Source of the DNA: an uncultured Phascolarctobacterium sp.
GTDB taxonomy: Bacteria > Bacillota > Negativicutes > Acidaminococcales > Acidaminococcaceae
DNA: 46,604 nucleotides
Assembly (NCBI GenBank): GCA_905200645.1
Contig: CAJKLD010000022.1
Span: 1-46,604, forward strand
Direction: 5' to 3'
Below the pieces are notes generated by a model that was given only the letters and a program-made list of their open reading frames with translations, made no database searches and was not told the origin of the DNA. The first letter of the stretch is position 1. Each line of letters opens with the position of its first letter. This document shows, piece after piece, positions 25,419 to 33,075 of this stretch. The position numbers were made by a program, and so were the translations under genes.

Positions 25419-25999
25419 GAAGCGCAAGCATAGAACGCAAAACCTTAGAAACAGGCGTTAGTGTTGATTGGAGCCTTGACGGCAGCGGTTACTGCGATAT
25501 TAATACGGGCATTGGATTTTTTGACCATATGCTGACCTTGCTGGCTAAGCACAGCTTTAGCGATTTGATTGTGCAGGCGGCGGGAGACTTAGATGTTGAC
25601 AGTCATCATACGGTGGAGGATTGCGGTATCGTTTTGGGGCAGGCGCTAAAAGAAGCTGTGGGCGATAAGGTTGGCATACACCGTTACGGCAACTGCTTTT
25701 TACCTATGGATGAAGCGCTGGCGCAGGTGTGCCTGGATTTCAGCGGCCGTCCGTATTTAGTTTTTGATGCGGAAATTCCTAAGGTGCAGCTGGGCATGTA
25801 CGATGCGGAAATGACCGAAGAATTTTTCCGCGCCGTAGCAATGAACGCTGGTCTTACCTTGCATATCCGCGTGTTATACGGCAAAAACACGCATCATATT
25901 ATAGAAGCAATTTTCAAGGGCTTTGCCAGAGCGCTGGCCGAAGCTGTGGCTGTGGACAGCCGTGTGCAGGGCGTAATGAGCAGCAAGGGCAGCTTGTGA
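25415..25999 (+). CDS. hisB: Imidazoleglycerol-phosphate dehydratase
   Basis: This 194-residue monofunctional dehydratase forms a manganese-containing 24-mer and makes imidazole acetol phosphate. Both metal-binding repeats are visible: GFFDHMLTLLAKHS with DVDSHHTVEDCGIVLGQAL, and the later NTHHIIEAIFKGFARAL. It carries no fused histidinol phosphatase, so that step needs a separate enzyme not seen here. The next gene is not a his gene but an inserted VOC gene. Confidence 0.96.
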   Translation: MRSASIERKTLETGVSVDWSLDGSGYCDINTGIGFFDHMLTLLAKHSFSDLIVQAAGDLDVDSHHTVEDCGIVLGQALKEAVGDKVGIHRYGNCFLPMDEALAQVCLDFSGRPYLVFDAEIPKVQLGMYDAEMTEEFFRAVAMNAGLTLHIRVLYGKNTHHIIEAIFKGFARALAEAVAVDSRVQGVMSSKGSL

Positions 26000-26023
26000 A
26001 AAATTTGGTGTTATAAGGATGTT

Positions 26024-26410
26024 ATGGCATTGATTGTTGGATTAGACCATTTTGTATTAACAACTAAAAATTTGCAAAAATGCTTAGAGTTTTATCGTGA
26101 CATTTTAGAAATGAAAGTTGAAAATAATAATGGGCGCTATGCAATTTATTTCGGTAGACAAAAAATAAATCTTCATCAACGTCCGGCAGAATTCCTTCCG
26201 GCGGCTAAGTTACCAACATCGGGCAGTCTTGATTTATGTTTTGAAACGAACTATTCTATAGAAAAATTACAAGATATATTTGAACGTAAAAATGTTTCTG
26301 TTGAATTAGGACCTGTTGCTAGATATGGCGCAAGAGGATTTATGCAAAGCGTTTATCTACGTGACCCAGATGGTAATCTGGTTGAGACATGCTCCTACCC
26401 GCAACAGTAA
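26024..26410 (+). CDS. VOC-family (glyoxalase/bleomycin-resistance fold) protein inside the his operon
   Basis: This 128-residue protein has a clear VOC fold. LDHFVLTTKNLQKCLEFYRD (residues 7-26) is the first module with the first metal histidine, NLHQ has the second candidate, and VYLRDPDGNLVETCSY ends with the usual C-terminal glutamate. VOC proteins of this type are often annotated as virulence proteins or glyoxalases, but the substrate is unknown. It interrupts hisB-hisH and is visibly more AT-rich than its neighbours, with AT-rich spacers on both sides (25 and 67 bp). This suggests a later insertion. TAAGGA precedes the ATG. Confidence 0.85.
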   Translation: MALIVGLDHFVLTTKNLQKCLEFYRDILEMKVENNNGRYAIYFGRQKINLHQRPAEFLPAAKLPTSGSLDLCFETNYSIEKLQDIFERKNVSVELGPVARYGARGFMQSVYLRDPDGNLVETCSYPQQ

Positions 26411-26477
26411 ATTGTAAAAATTTTATATAAACGATAAGATTATTGGAAACAACTTAGAATTTTTTAGGAGCTACTAA

Positions 26478-27089
26478 ATGACTAATAAAATTACGATTAT
26501 CGATTACGGCATGGGCAACTTATACAGCGTTTGCAACGCCATTGCCGCAGTTGGCGGCGAGCCGGTGATTACCTCCGACAAGGAAGTAATTGCTGCCGCA
26601 GAAAAAATTATTCTGCCCGGCGTAGGAGCGTTTGGCGACTGCATGGCCAATCTGCATAAATCCGGTCTCATTCCTGTGATTATGGAAGCCTTGCACAGCG
26701 GCAAACCGTTTTTAGGCATCTGCTTAGGCATGCAAGTGCTGTTTGAGGGCAGCGACGAAGCTCCCGGCGTACAAGGCTTGGGCTTTTTTCAAGGTCAGGT
26801 AAAATATTTAACTACCGCCTGCAAAATTCCGCACATGGGTTGGAATAAGCTGGCGCTGCGCAGTCCTTCGCCCTTAATGCAAAATACAGACGGGCAATAC
26901 GTTTATTTTGTGCACAGCTTCCATTGCGTGCCTCAAGATAAATCTTTAATTACAGCAGTCTGCGATTACGGCATGGAGGTTACGGCTTCCGTGGGCAAAA
27001 ATAATGTGCAGGCGTTTCAGTTTCATCCGGAAAAATCCAGCCGCGTGGGCATGAGCCTTTTGCGGGCGTTTAAGGAGTGGCAGCCATGA
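26478..27089 (+). CDS. hisH: Imidazole glycerol phosphate synthase glutaminase subunit
   Basis: HisH releases ammonia from glutamine for HisF. The 203-residue class I amidotransferase has the IDYGMGNLYSV start, the oxyanion and nucleophile segment FLGICLGMQVLFEGS (cysteine), YFVHSFHC, and the catalytic histidine and glutamate in QFHPEKSS. The ribosome binding site TTAGGAG is 10 bases upstream. The stop overlaps the hisA start (ATGA). Confidence 0.96.
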   Translation: MTNKITIIDYGMGNLYSVCNAIAAVGGEPVITSDKEVIAAAEKIILPGVGAFGDCMANLHKSGLIPVIMEALHSGKPFLGICLGMQVLFEGSDEAPGVQGLGFFQGQVKYLTTACKIPHMGWNKLALRSPSPLMQNTDGQYVYFVHSFHCVPQDKSLITAVCDYGMEVTASVGKNNVQAFQFHPEKSSRVGMSLLRAFKEWQP

Positions 27090-27814
27090 TAATTTATCCA
27101 GCGATTGATATACGCGGCGGACGCTGTGTGCGTCTGACCGAAGGACGCTTTGATGCCGAAACTGTTTTTGCTGACGATCCGGCAGAGATGGCGCAGAAAT
27201 GGGCCGCTTTAGGCGCAGAATATCTGCATTTGGTAGATTTGGACGGCGCTTTGGCAGGCGAGGGCAAAAACGTGTCTGTGGTGGAGCGTATTCTAAACAA
27301 TGTAAAAATTCCCGTGCAGCTTGGCGGCGGCATCCGTAATCTGCAAACTATTGAAAAATTATTAGCTTTAGGCGTAAACCGCGTAATTTTAGGTAGCGCG
27401 GCAGTAAAAAATCCGCAGCTGGTGGAGGAAGCCTGCCGCAAATATTCCGGACACATTGCCGTTGGCATTGATGCAAAAAACGGCGAAGTTGCCATTGAAG
27501 GCTGGGGACAAGGCGGCGGCGTAACCGCTGTGGAGCTGGCGCAAAAAATGGCGCAGTACGGCGTTGATAAAATTATTTATACGGATATCAGCCGCGACGG
27601 TATGCTGAGCGGCGTAAATGTGGAAGCGACGGCAGCTTTAGCGCGCGCGTGCGGCGTGCCGGTTATTGCTAGCGGTGGAGTTGCTTCTTTGGAAGATATT
27701 CGTCGCGTGAAGACTGTGGAAGGCGACGGCGTGTGCGGCTGCATTATCGGCAAAGCAATTTATACCGGCGCAGTTGATTTGCAGGCGGCGCTGGCTTTGG
27801 CTAAGGAGGGTTAA
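27086..27814 (+). CDS. hisA: ProFAR isomerase HisA
   Basis: This 242-residue half-barrel repeat enzyme isomerises ProFAR to PRFAR. Catalytic aspartates lie in IYPAIDIRGGRCVRL (D near residue 8) and IIYTDISRDGMLSG. Phosphate-binding glycines are in LGGGIRN and ASGGVASLEDI. The ATG at 27086 overlaps the hisH stop; the ATG-rich reading from 27077 adds only three residues and lacks a better ribosome binding site. Confidence 0.95.
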   Translation: MIIYPAIDIRGGRCVRLTEGRFDAETVFADDPAEMAQKWAALGAEYLHLVDLDGALAGEGKNVSVVERILNNVKIPVQLGGGIRNLQTIEKLLALGVNRVILGSAAVKNPQLVEEACRKYSGHIAVGIDAKNGEVAIEGWGQGGGVTAVELAQKMAQYGVDKIIYTDISRDGMLSGVNVEATAALARACGVPVIASGGVASLEDIRRVKTVEGDGVCGCIIGKAIYTGAVDLQAALALAKEG

Positions 27815-27815
27815 C

Positions 27816-28574
27816 ATGCTGACGAAAAGAATAATTCCCTGCTTAGACGTTAAGGAAGGACGTGTAGTTAAAGGCACAAATTTTGTGGGACTGCGCGACG
27901 CCGGCGACCCGGTGGAACGCGCGGCAGCTTATGATGCCGAGGGTGCGGACGAGCTGGTGTTTTTAGACATTACCGCTACCTTTGAGGAGCGTAAGGCTAT
28001 GCTGGACGTTATCCGCAAAACTGCGGGACAAGTGTTTATGCCCCTGACCGTGGGCGGCGGGATTAGCAGCGTTGAAGATATTCGCAATGCGCTTTTGGCT
28101 GGCGCAGATAAAACTTCTTTGAACAGCGCGGCGATTAAAAATCCGCAGCTGATTGCCGAGGGTGCGCGGATTTTTGGCAGCCAGTGTATTGTTATCGCCA
28201 TTGATGCCCGCCGCTGCGGTGAAAATAAATGGGAGGTTTATGTGCAGGGCGGGCGTAAGCCGACCGGATTAGACGCTGTGGAGTGGGCCAAGCAGGCTGT
28301 GACTTTGGGCGCAGGCGAAATTTTGCTCACTAGCATGGATGCCGACGGCACTAAAAATGGCTACGATATTCCGCTGACAAAGGCCGTGACCGGTGCCGTA
28401 AATGTGCCGGTTATCGCCAGCGGCGGCGCCGGAAAATTAGAGGATTTTTATGACGTTTTGGCCGAGGGCGGCGCTGACGCAGTGCTGGCGGCTTCCGTAT
28501 TTCACTACAAAGCTTTTACGATTAAACAGGTTAAGGAATATTTGCGCAGTCGCGGAATCGAGGTAAGATTATAA
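27816..28574 (+). CDS. hisF: Imidazole glycerol phosphate synthase cyclase subunit
   Basis: HisF condenses PRFAR with HisH-derived ammonia to give imidazole glycerol phosphate and AICAR. The 252-residue TIM barrel begins MLTKRIIPCLDVKEGRVVKG, with the catalytic aspartate in CLDV. ILLTSMDADGTKNGYD holds the second catalytic aspartate, and VGGGISSVED and ASGGAGKLEDF bind the phosphates. AAGGAGGG lies before the ATG at 27816. AICAR produced here links to the purine pathway. The stop overlaps the hisI start. Confidence 0.96.
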   Translation: MLTKRIIPCLDVKEGRVVKGTNFVGLRDAGDPVERAAAYDAEGADELVFLDITATFEERKAMLDVIRKTAGQVFMPLTVGGGISSVEDIRNALLAGADKTSLNSAAIKNPQLIAEGARIFGSQCIVIAIDARRCGENKWEVYVQGGRKPTGLDAVEWAKQAVTLGAGEILLTSMDADGTKNGYDIPLTKAVTGAVNVPVIASGGAGKLEDFYDVLAEGGADAVLAASVFHYKAFTIKQVKEYLRSRGIEVRL

Positions 28575-28906
28575 TGAAGTTTGACATTTCCCAAATTAAA
28601 TTTGACGCTAACGGTTTGGTGCCTGCCATTGTGCAGGATTGCGCTACCAAGGACGTAGTGATGCTGGCGTATATGAATAAAGAATCGCTGCTGAAAACTA
28701 TGGAAACAGGCTACACTTGGTTTTGGAGCCGCAGCCGTCAGGAGCTGTGGAACAAGGGCGCAACCAGCGGCAATTTGCAAGAGGTTAGGGAAATGATTTA
28801 CGATTGTGACGGCGATACGATTTTGGTTAAAGCTTCTTTGCATGGTCCTGCCTGTCACACGGGCGAATATTCCTGCTTTTTTAATTCTTTTTGGCGTTGG
28901 CGGTAA
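28574..28906 (+). CDS. hisI: Phosphoribosyl-AMP cyclohydrolase, monofunctional
   Basis: This 110-residue enzyme opens the adenine ring of PR-AMP. Conserved parts are VVMLAYMNKESL, TWFWSRSRQELWNKGATSGN, the metal aspartates in YDCDGDTILV, and zinc cysteines in GPACHTGEYSCFF. Many Bacillota carry a HisI-HisE fusion or a separate hisE next to it; here the protein ends after the HisI domain and no hisE follows. It is the last his gene. Confidence 0.95.
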   Translation: MKFDISQIKFDANGLVPAIVQDCATKDVVMLAYMNKESLLKTMETGYTWFWSRSRQELWNKGATSGNLQEVREMIYDCDGDTILVKASLHGPACHTGEYSCFFNSFWRWR

Positions 28907-28930
28907 AAAGCTGACGCCAATTTTATTTTT
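28891..28930 (+). terminator. Probable terminator after hisI
   Basis: TTGGCGT (28891-28897) pairs with ACGCCAA (28914-28920), followed by TTTTATTTTTT. The left arm lies in the last hisI codons. The loop is long, so efficiency is uncertain. Confidence 0.6.
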
Positions 28931-29011
28931 TGCGATACAAATTGACGAAATTGTAGTATAATAATTTTATTCGTAGCCTGAAAAAAGACTTTTGTAAAGA
29001 GAGGTTTTAGT

Positions 29012-29584
29012 ATGGATGAACAAAATAAAACTGTTCCGCAGCTTATTGAAGTAGAGCCAATGCAGGACGGTTATCGCTGGGTAGCCATTACCGCTATGCT
29101 GTTGGCTATTGGTATTATACTGCACACTGTCAGCCCCAACGTTGGCGGCGTAACTCCCAACTGGACTATTGCAATGTATTCTATCGTTATCAATTTAACT
29201 CGGCCCAAGCTTTCCCAAGCTATCGGCATTGGTTTTATTGCCGGATTGACACTGGTACCTTCTTCTAAATCAGCATTTCCTTTGGGCAATGTGGCCAGCG
29301 AATTGGCAGGCGCTACGGTGTGCTGCCTGTTGGTGAAAGCAATGTTTGCGGCAGGCGTGGGCGAATGGAAGCTGCGTCCCTTTATCACCGGCTTTTTGGC
29401 AACCGTGGCCAGCGGCGGTCTGTTTACTTTCATTTTGAAATTAGTTTTAGGCTTGCCGTTGCATGTGTGGATTTTTGCCATGCTGCCCGTTGTCGCTATT
29501 GTCGGACTGCTTAACGGTTTGATTACCTTCTTCCTGTATGCGCCGGTACGCAAGCTGTTTTATTTTCAGGAGGAGGAAAAATAA
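29012..29584 (+). CDS. ECF transporter S component, TrpP-like
   Basis: This 190-residue membrane protein has about five or six helices after a 25-residue polar N-terminus. GIILHTVSPNVGGVTPNW and the LTLVPSSKSAFPLGNVASEL segment resemble the layout of TrpP-type tryptophan transport proteins, as far as can be judged by eye. Immediately followed by two ABC ATPases and a T component, it should be the substrate-capturing subunit of a dedicated (group I) ECF importer. Tryptophan is one possibility; histidine or a precursor is another, given the upstream operon. A TATAAT at 28957-28962 may belong to its own promoter, though no good -35 is seen. Confidence 0.75.
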   Translation: MDEQNKTVPQLIEVEPMQDGYRWVAITAMLLAIGIILHTVSPNVGGVTPNWTIAMYSIVINLTRPKLSQAIGIGFIAGLTLVPSSKSAFPLGNVASELAGATVCCLLVKAMFAAGVGEWKLRPFITGFLATVASGGLFTFILKLVLGLPLHVWIFAMLPVVAIVGLLNGLITFFLYAPVRKLFYFQEEEK

Positions 29585-30454
29585 ATGGAAAGCGTTATTA
29601 AGCTGGAAAATTTTTATTTTGCGTATAAAAAATCTGATTTGGTACTCAAAAATATCAATTTGAATATCAAAAAAGGCAGTTTCACTGTAATTACAGGCCC
29701 CAGCGGCGCAGGCAAAACTACGCTGTGCAAAGCTATGACGGGCATTGTGCCTTATTATATGGGAGGCCGTTACAGTGGCGACGTGCAGATACACGGCGAA
29801 AGTACGAAAAATAAGCGCGTATCCGATATTGCCATGCGCGTTGGTTTTATTATGGAAGATTATGAAAGTCAGCTTGTATCTTTAACCGCAGGCGAAGAAA
29901 TTGCCTTTGGCCTTTTAAATCACGGCTTTGCGCCGGAAGAAATTTCCGCGCGCGTCAGCCGCGCGTTGGCGGATGTTGGTCTACCCGGTCGTGAAAGTTA
30001 TCAGCTGGACGAGCTGAGCGGCGGTCAGCGCCAGCGTCTGTTGTTGGCAGCCACCTTGGCAGCGCATCCGGAGATTATTGTTTTGGACGAGCCTGTTTCG
30101 GCTATGGATCCTGACGGCGCGCAATCCTTGTATAAATTAGTTTGGGATATTCATCAGCGTTATGGTACAACAATTGTTGCCGTAGAGCACCGCATGGATT
30201 ATTTGCTGCCTTATGTGAGCGATCTTGTGGTACTCAAGGAAGGTAATTTAGTTGCCGCTGACGCTTATGAAGCGGCTGCACCCAAAATGTACGAGGATGC
30301 GAAGCTGCGTCCACTGCTGCCGACTTTGTGGCAGATTAAGCTGGGGTTGGAAGAAAAACTGCACATGGACTTAGGCGATTGGCGCAGCGAGCAGGACGCG
30401 CTGGCTGATTTTAAAACCTATGGTATCAAAAAAGCGGAAGGGAGGGCTGACTGA
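29585..30454 (+). CDS. ecfA1: ECF transporter ATP-binding protein (A component)
   Basis: This 289-residue ATPase has Walker A ITGPSGAGKTTLCK, signature LSGGQRQRLLLAA, Walker B IIVLDEPVSAMDPDG and H-loop VAVEHRMD. The Q-loop region MEDYESQLVSLT matches the CbiO/EcfA group. It has a C-terminal extension of about 65 residues beyond the core, common for one of the two ECF ATPases. It starts one base after the S component stop, behind AGGAGGAAAAATAA. Confidence 0.92.
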   Translation: MESVIKLENFYFAYKKSDLVLKNINLNIKKGSFTVITGPSGAGKTTLCKAMTGIVPYYMGGRYSGDVQIHGESTKNKRVSDIAMRVGFIMEDYESQLVSLTAGEEIAFGLLNHGFAPEEISARVSRALADVGLPGRESYQLDELSGGQRQRLLLAATLAAHPEIIVLDEPVSAMDPDGAQSLYKLVWDIHQRYGTTIVAVEHRMDYLLPYVSDLVVLKEGNLVAADAYEAAAPKMYEDAKLRPLLPTLWQIKLGLEEKLHMDLGDWRSEQDALADFKTYGIKKAEGRAD

Positions 30455-31254
30455 TGCTGGAGGCTAAAAATGTAAACTTTGCCTACATGCGTGGGCAGCC
30501 TGTAATCAACGATATGGATTGCCGCATTGAGGACGGCGAATTTGTAGCGCTTTTGGGACACAACGGCAGCGGCAAAACAACCTTGAGCCGTTTGTTTATG
30601 GCGCTGTGTCATCCCCGCAGCGGCGAGATTATGGTAGACGGCGAGGATATTGTTAAATGTGAGCCGGCAGACTTGGCGGATAAAATAGGTTATGTTTTTC
30701 AAAATCCCGATTTGCAAATTTTAGAGGATACTGTTTTTGACGAAGTAGCTTATGGCCCCCGCGCCAAAAAATTAACCAACGAAACCATTAACAGCCAGAC
30801 TACGGAAGCGTTGGAAGCTATGGGACTGACGGAGCTGAAAAACGAATATCCGCGTCTTTTGAGCTTTGGACAAAAGCGTCGTCTCGGCGTAGCTGCGGCT
30901 TTGGCGCTTAATCCCCGCACGCTTATTTTGGATGAAATTACCAACGGTCAGGATGCGTTGGAAAAAGAAAATATGATGCAATATTTGCAGGCTATCAATG
31001 CTAAACGGGGGATTACTATTGTGCTGATTTCTCACGATATGGATATTGTGCGCCGTTTTGCTAAGCGCGCCATTGTTTTGCATCATGGTAATAAAGTATT
31101 TGACGGAACACCGCAGGAGCTTTTTAACGGCAGTCAGCCGGTGGAGCGTTGGGGTCTGCGTCGTCCGACGGTTGCTTCTTTAGCGGCAGCATTGGGCGTG
31201 GATGCTGCCAGCCCTGATGAATTTATTGCTGCTGTGGGAAAGGAGGCGGAATAA
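30454..31254 (+). CDS. ecfA2: ECF transporter ATP-binding protein (A' component)
   Basis: This second, 266-residue ECF ATPase has Walker A LGHNGSGKTTLSR and Q-loop QNPDLQILEDTVFDEVAYGP, the classic EcfA motif. The signature is LSFGQKRRLGVAA, where F replaces the second glycine position, as often seen in EcfA proteins. Walker B is LILDEITNGQD and the H-loop is LISHDMD. It heterodimerises with the preceding ATPase and couples to EcfT. The ATG shares one base with the upstream TGA. Confidence 0.92.
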   Translation: MLEAKNVNFAYMRGQPVINDMDCRIEDGEFVALLGHNGSGKTTLSRLFMALCHPRSGEIMVDGEDIVKCEPADLADKIGYVFQNPDLQILEDTVFDEVAYGPRAKKLTNETINSQTTEALEAMGLTELKNEYPRLLSFGQKRRLGVAAALALNPRTLILDEITNGQDALEKENMMQYLQAINAKRGITIVLISHDMDIVRRFAKRAIVLHHGNKVFDGTPQELFNGSQPVERWGLRRPTVASLAAALGVDAASPDEFIAAVGKEAE

Positions 31255-31255
31255 G

Positions 31256-31927
31256 ATGAGCCTGACTGCTTTTACAAAAATTATTGTTACTCTGGCAATT
31301 ACAGCGTGGGTTTTTATTCTGCCTGTGGAAGCCGTAGCCACAATTTTAGTTTTGGAACTGGCTTTGCTGTTATATATTAAGCACGACCGTATGACCATGG
31401 CTGCTATCGGCGGCTTGGCTGTATTTACCGGCATGATGATTCTTTTGCAGCTGCTGTTTGGTTCGCCGCTGTCGGTGGCCTTGATTGGCGGCTTGCGCAT
31501 GCTGGTTATGACTATGGCGTTTTTGTGTTTGTTGGCGGCAACGCGTATTCAGGATATTGCTAAATCCTTGGTGGACAGATTTCACATGCCCTGCGAATAC
31601 GCTTTTATGCTGACGACGGCCCTGCGCTTTGTGCCGAATTTTCTTACGGACAGCGAGATTACTTTGGACGCGCAAAGCTGCCGCGGCTATTCCAATCGCG
31701 GCAATATTATCAAACGCTTTTTGGCTTATTTGGTTGTAATTCGCCCGCTGGTTATGCGTGCGGTGGCAAAATCCGAAACCTTGGCGCTTTCCATGGAGCT
31801 GAAAGGCTTTGGCAGCAATACTTATAAAAATATGCCTTCGGAGCCGTTAGGCTTGGGTGATTTTTTGGTGCTGCTGCTGGTGGCAGTGCTTAGCACATAT
31901 CCGTTCTGGAAAGCATTTTTGGGCTGA
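31256..31927 (+). CDS. ecfT: ECF transporter transmembrane T component
   Basis: This 223-residue membrane protein of the CbiQ/EcfT family couples ATP hydrolysis to toppling of the S component. It has N-terminal membrane helices, the long cytoplasmic region with RFVPNFLTDSEITLDAQSCRGY, and the second coupling helix SETLALSMELKGFG. These are equivalents of the A-R-G and E-R-G motifs. The start at 31256 follows AGGAGGCGG; longer readings overlap the ATPase gene. It completes the four-gene transporter, so the module need not borrow a shared energising unit. Confidence 0.9.
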   Translation: MSLTAFTKIIVTLAITAWVFILPVEAVATILVLELALLLYIKHDRMTMAAIGGLAVFTGMMILLQLLFGSPLSVALIGGLRMLVMTMAFLCLLAATRIQDIAKSLVDRFHMPCEYAFMLTTALRFVPNFLTDSEITLDAQSCRGYSNRGNIIKRFLAYLVVIRPLVMRAVAKSETLALSMELKGFGSNTYKNMPSEPLGLGDFLVLLLVAVLSTYPFWKAFLG

Positions 31928-31945
31928 TAAAGGAAAAATAAAATT

Positions 31946-32428
31946 ATGCTTAGATTAAGGCCTTATAACGAAAAGGATACGGAGATAATTCTTTCTTGGA
32001 GCAAAGACGAAATTGCTTTTTATAAGTGGTCAGCAGGTGTTTTGGGCGAGTATCCTATTAGTAAAGAGCAATTCGGCTTTGTTAACAAGCTTATGCCATT
32101 TACGGCCATTAACGATGATGAGGTAATAGGCTTTTTTACAATTAGAAGACCATCAGAAAACTTTGATGAATTGAGATTTGGTTTTGTAGTTGTAGACCCA
32201 CAAAAGCGTGGACAAGGATACGGCAAAAGAATGTTGCAGCTGGGAATAAAATTTGCAAAAGAAATCTTTGGCGCAAAAAAAGTTTCTTTAGGTGTTTTTG
32301 AAAATAACGAATCTGCCTACTATTGTTATAAAGCTGTAGGCTTTCGAGATATTGTTTTAGAAAAAACAGAGAAGTATACTGTGCTTGGTGAAGAATGGAA
32401 ATGCTTAGAACTTGAAATGAAATTTTAA
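31946..32428 (+). CDS. GNAT-family N-acetyltransferase
   Basis: This 160-residue GNAT protein has the acetyl-CoA-binding motif A FVVVDPQKRGQGYGKRMLQ (Q/R-x2-G-x-G/A) near residues 75-95. The following KKVSLGVFENNESAYYCYKAVGF is typical of RimJ/RimL-like members. The acceptor substrate is unknown. The gene sits 18 bp after ecfT but is clearly more AT-rich than the transporter genes, suggesting a separate origin. It lies within reach of the ecf promoter. AAAGGAAAAATAAAATT precedes the ATG. Confidence 0.88.
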   Translation: MLRLRPYNEKDTEIILSWSKDEIAFYKWSAGVLGEYPISKEQFGFVNKLMPFTAINDDEVIGFFTIRRPSENFDELRFGFVVVDPQKRGQGYGKRMLQLGIKFAKEIFGAKKVSLGVFENNESAYYCYKAVGFRDIVLEKTEKYTVLGEEWKCLELEMKF

Positions 32429-32437
32429 AATGCATGA

Positions 32438-32488
32438 GCGCTCCTTCTTGTCACGAAACGCGACGGGAACAAATATTTACAATAAAGA
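32438..32488. repeat. Dispersed intergenic repeat, copy 1
   Basis: The core TCACGAAACGCGACGGGAAC and flanks recur at 46471-46523 with only a few differences. It contains a small imperfect hairpin (GTCACG-AAA-CGCGAC). It lies between the GNAT stop and a terminator. Confidence 0.65.
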
Positions 32489-32501
32489 TCTGCTAAAAAA
32501 T

Positions 32502-32540
32502 AACGCTTCGACGTACTGCTTTACAGTATGCCGAAGCGTT
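32502..32540. terminator. Bidirectional terminator between GNAT and DUF523 genes
   Basis: AACGCTTCG (32502-32510) pairs with CGAAGCGTT (32532-32540). An inner CGTACTG/CAGTATG helix makes a long hairpin with A and T flanks, serving the converging genes. Confidence 0.88.
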
Positions 32541-32544
32541 TTAT

Positions 32545-33039
32545 TTATTTTGCATCCTCTGCCAGCAGCTTTGCCAAAAGCTCGGCAGTTAAATCGTCCT
32601 CGCCGTAAACGGTAATGTTTTGGCTGGCGAGTAAAGCGGCAGTAACTCCTTGCCCCGCAATCGTTACGCCGCTAAAGGTGCCGTCATAAATAGCTTTGCT
32701 GCCGCAGGAGGGACTGCGCTGCTTTAAAATAGCGGCGGTAATATGCTTGCGCGCGCATAGCTCGGCGCAATTTTTTGCTCCCGCAAGAAAATTAGCAGTT
32801 ACATCACTGCCTTCTTTATTTATCACAGCGGCAGTGCCTGCCAAAACATTTTTGCCCGTACCGTTTTTAATTTCTGCAGGCGGACGCGGCGTTGGCAGAC
32901 CGCCGCTTACTTCCGGACAAAAGGGCAGCAGCTGCGCGCTCAAGCCTTGCGCTGCTGCAGCTAATAGCAGCTGACAGGGATTGCCGTTGCCCTTATAGCG
33001 CACAGGATAATTTAACAGACAAGCGCTGACGAGAATCAT
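32545..33039 (-). CDS. DUF523 family protein
   Basis: This 164-residue protein of the YbbK/DUF523 family has the signature cysteines and motifs VSACLLNYPVRY, FCPEVSGGLPTPRPPAEI and QRSPSCGS, followed by TFSGVTIAGQGVTAALL. The function of the family is not established; the conserved cysteines suggest a metal or Fe-S site. The minus-strand ATG at 33039 has AAAGGAGT upstream. It lies 36 bp after the TetR gene on the same strand, so they may share a transcript. Confidence 0.9.
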   Translation of the reverse strand: MILVSACLLNYPVRYKGNGNPCQLLLAAAAQGLSAQLLPFCPEVSGGLPTPRPPAEIKNGTGKNVLAGTAAVINKEGSDVTANFLAGAKNCAELCARKHITAAILKQRSPSCGSKAIYDGTFSGVTIAGQGVTAALLASQNITVYGEDDLTAELLAKLLAEDAK

Positions 33040-33075
33040 AAAAATACTCCTTTAACACAACGAAAAGCTTAAAAT

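Noticed and set aside
32430..32615. Small plus-strand open frame after the GNAT gene
   Set aside because: It passes through the dispersed repeat and the bidirectional terminator and into the antisense of the DUF523 gene.
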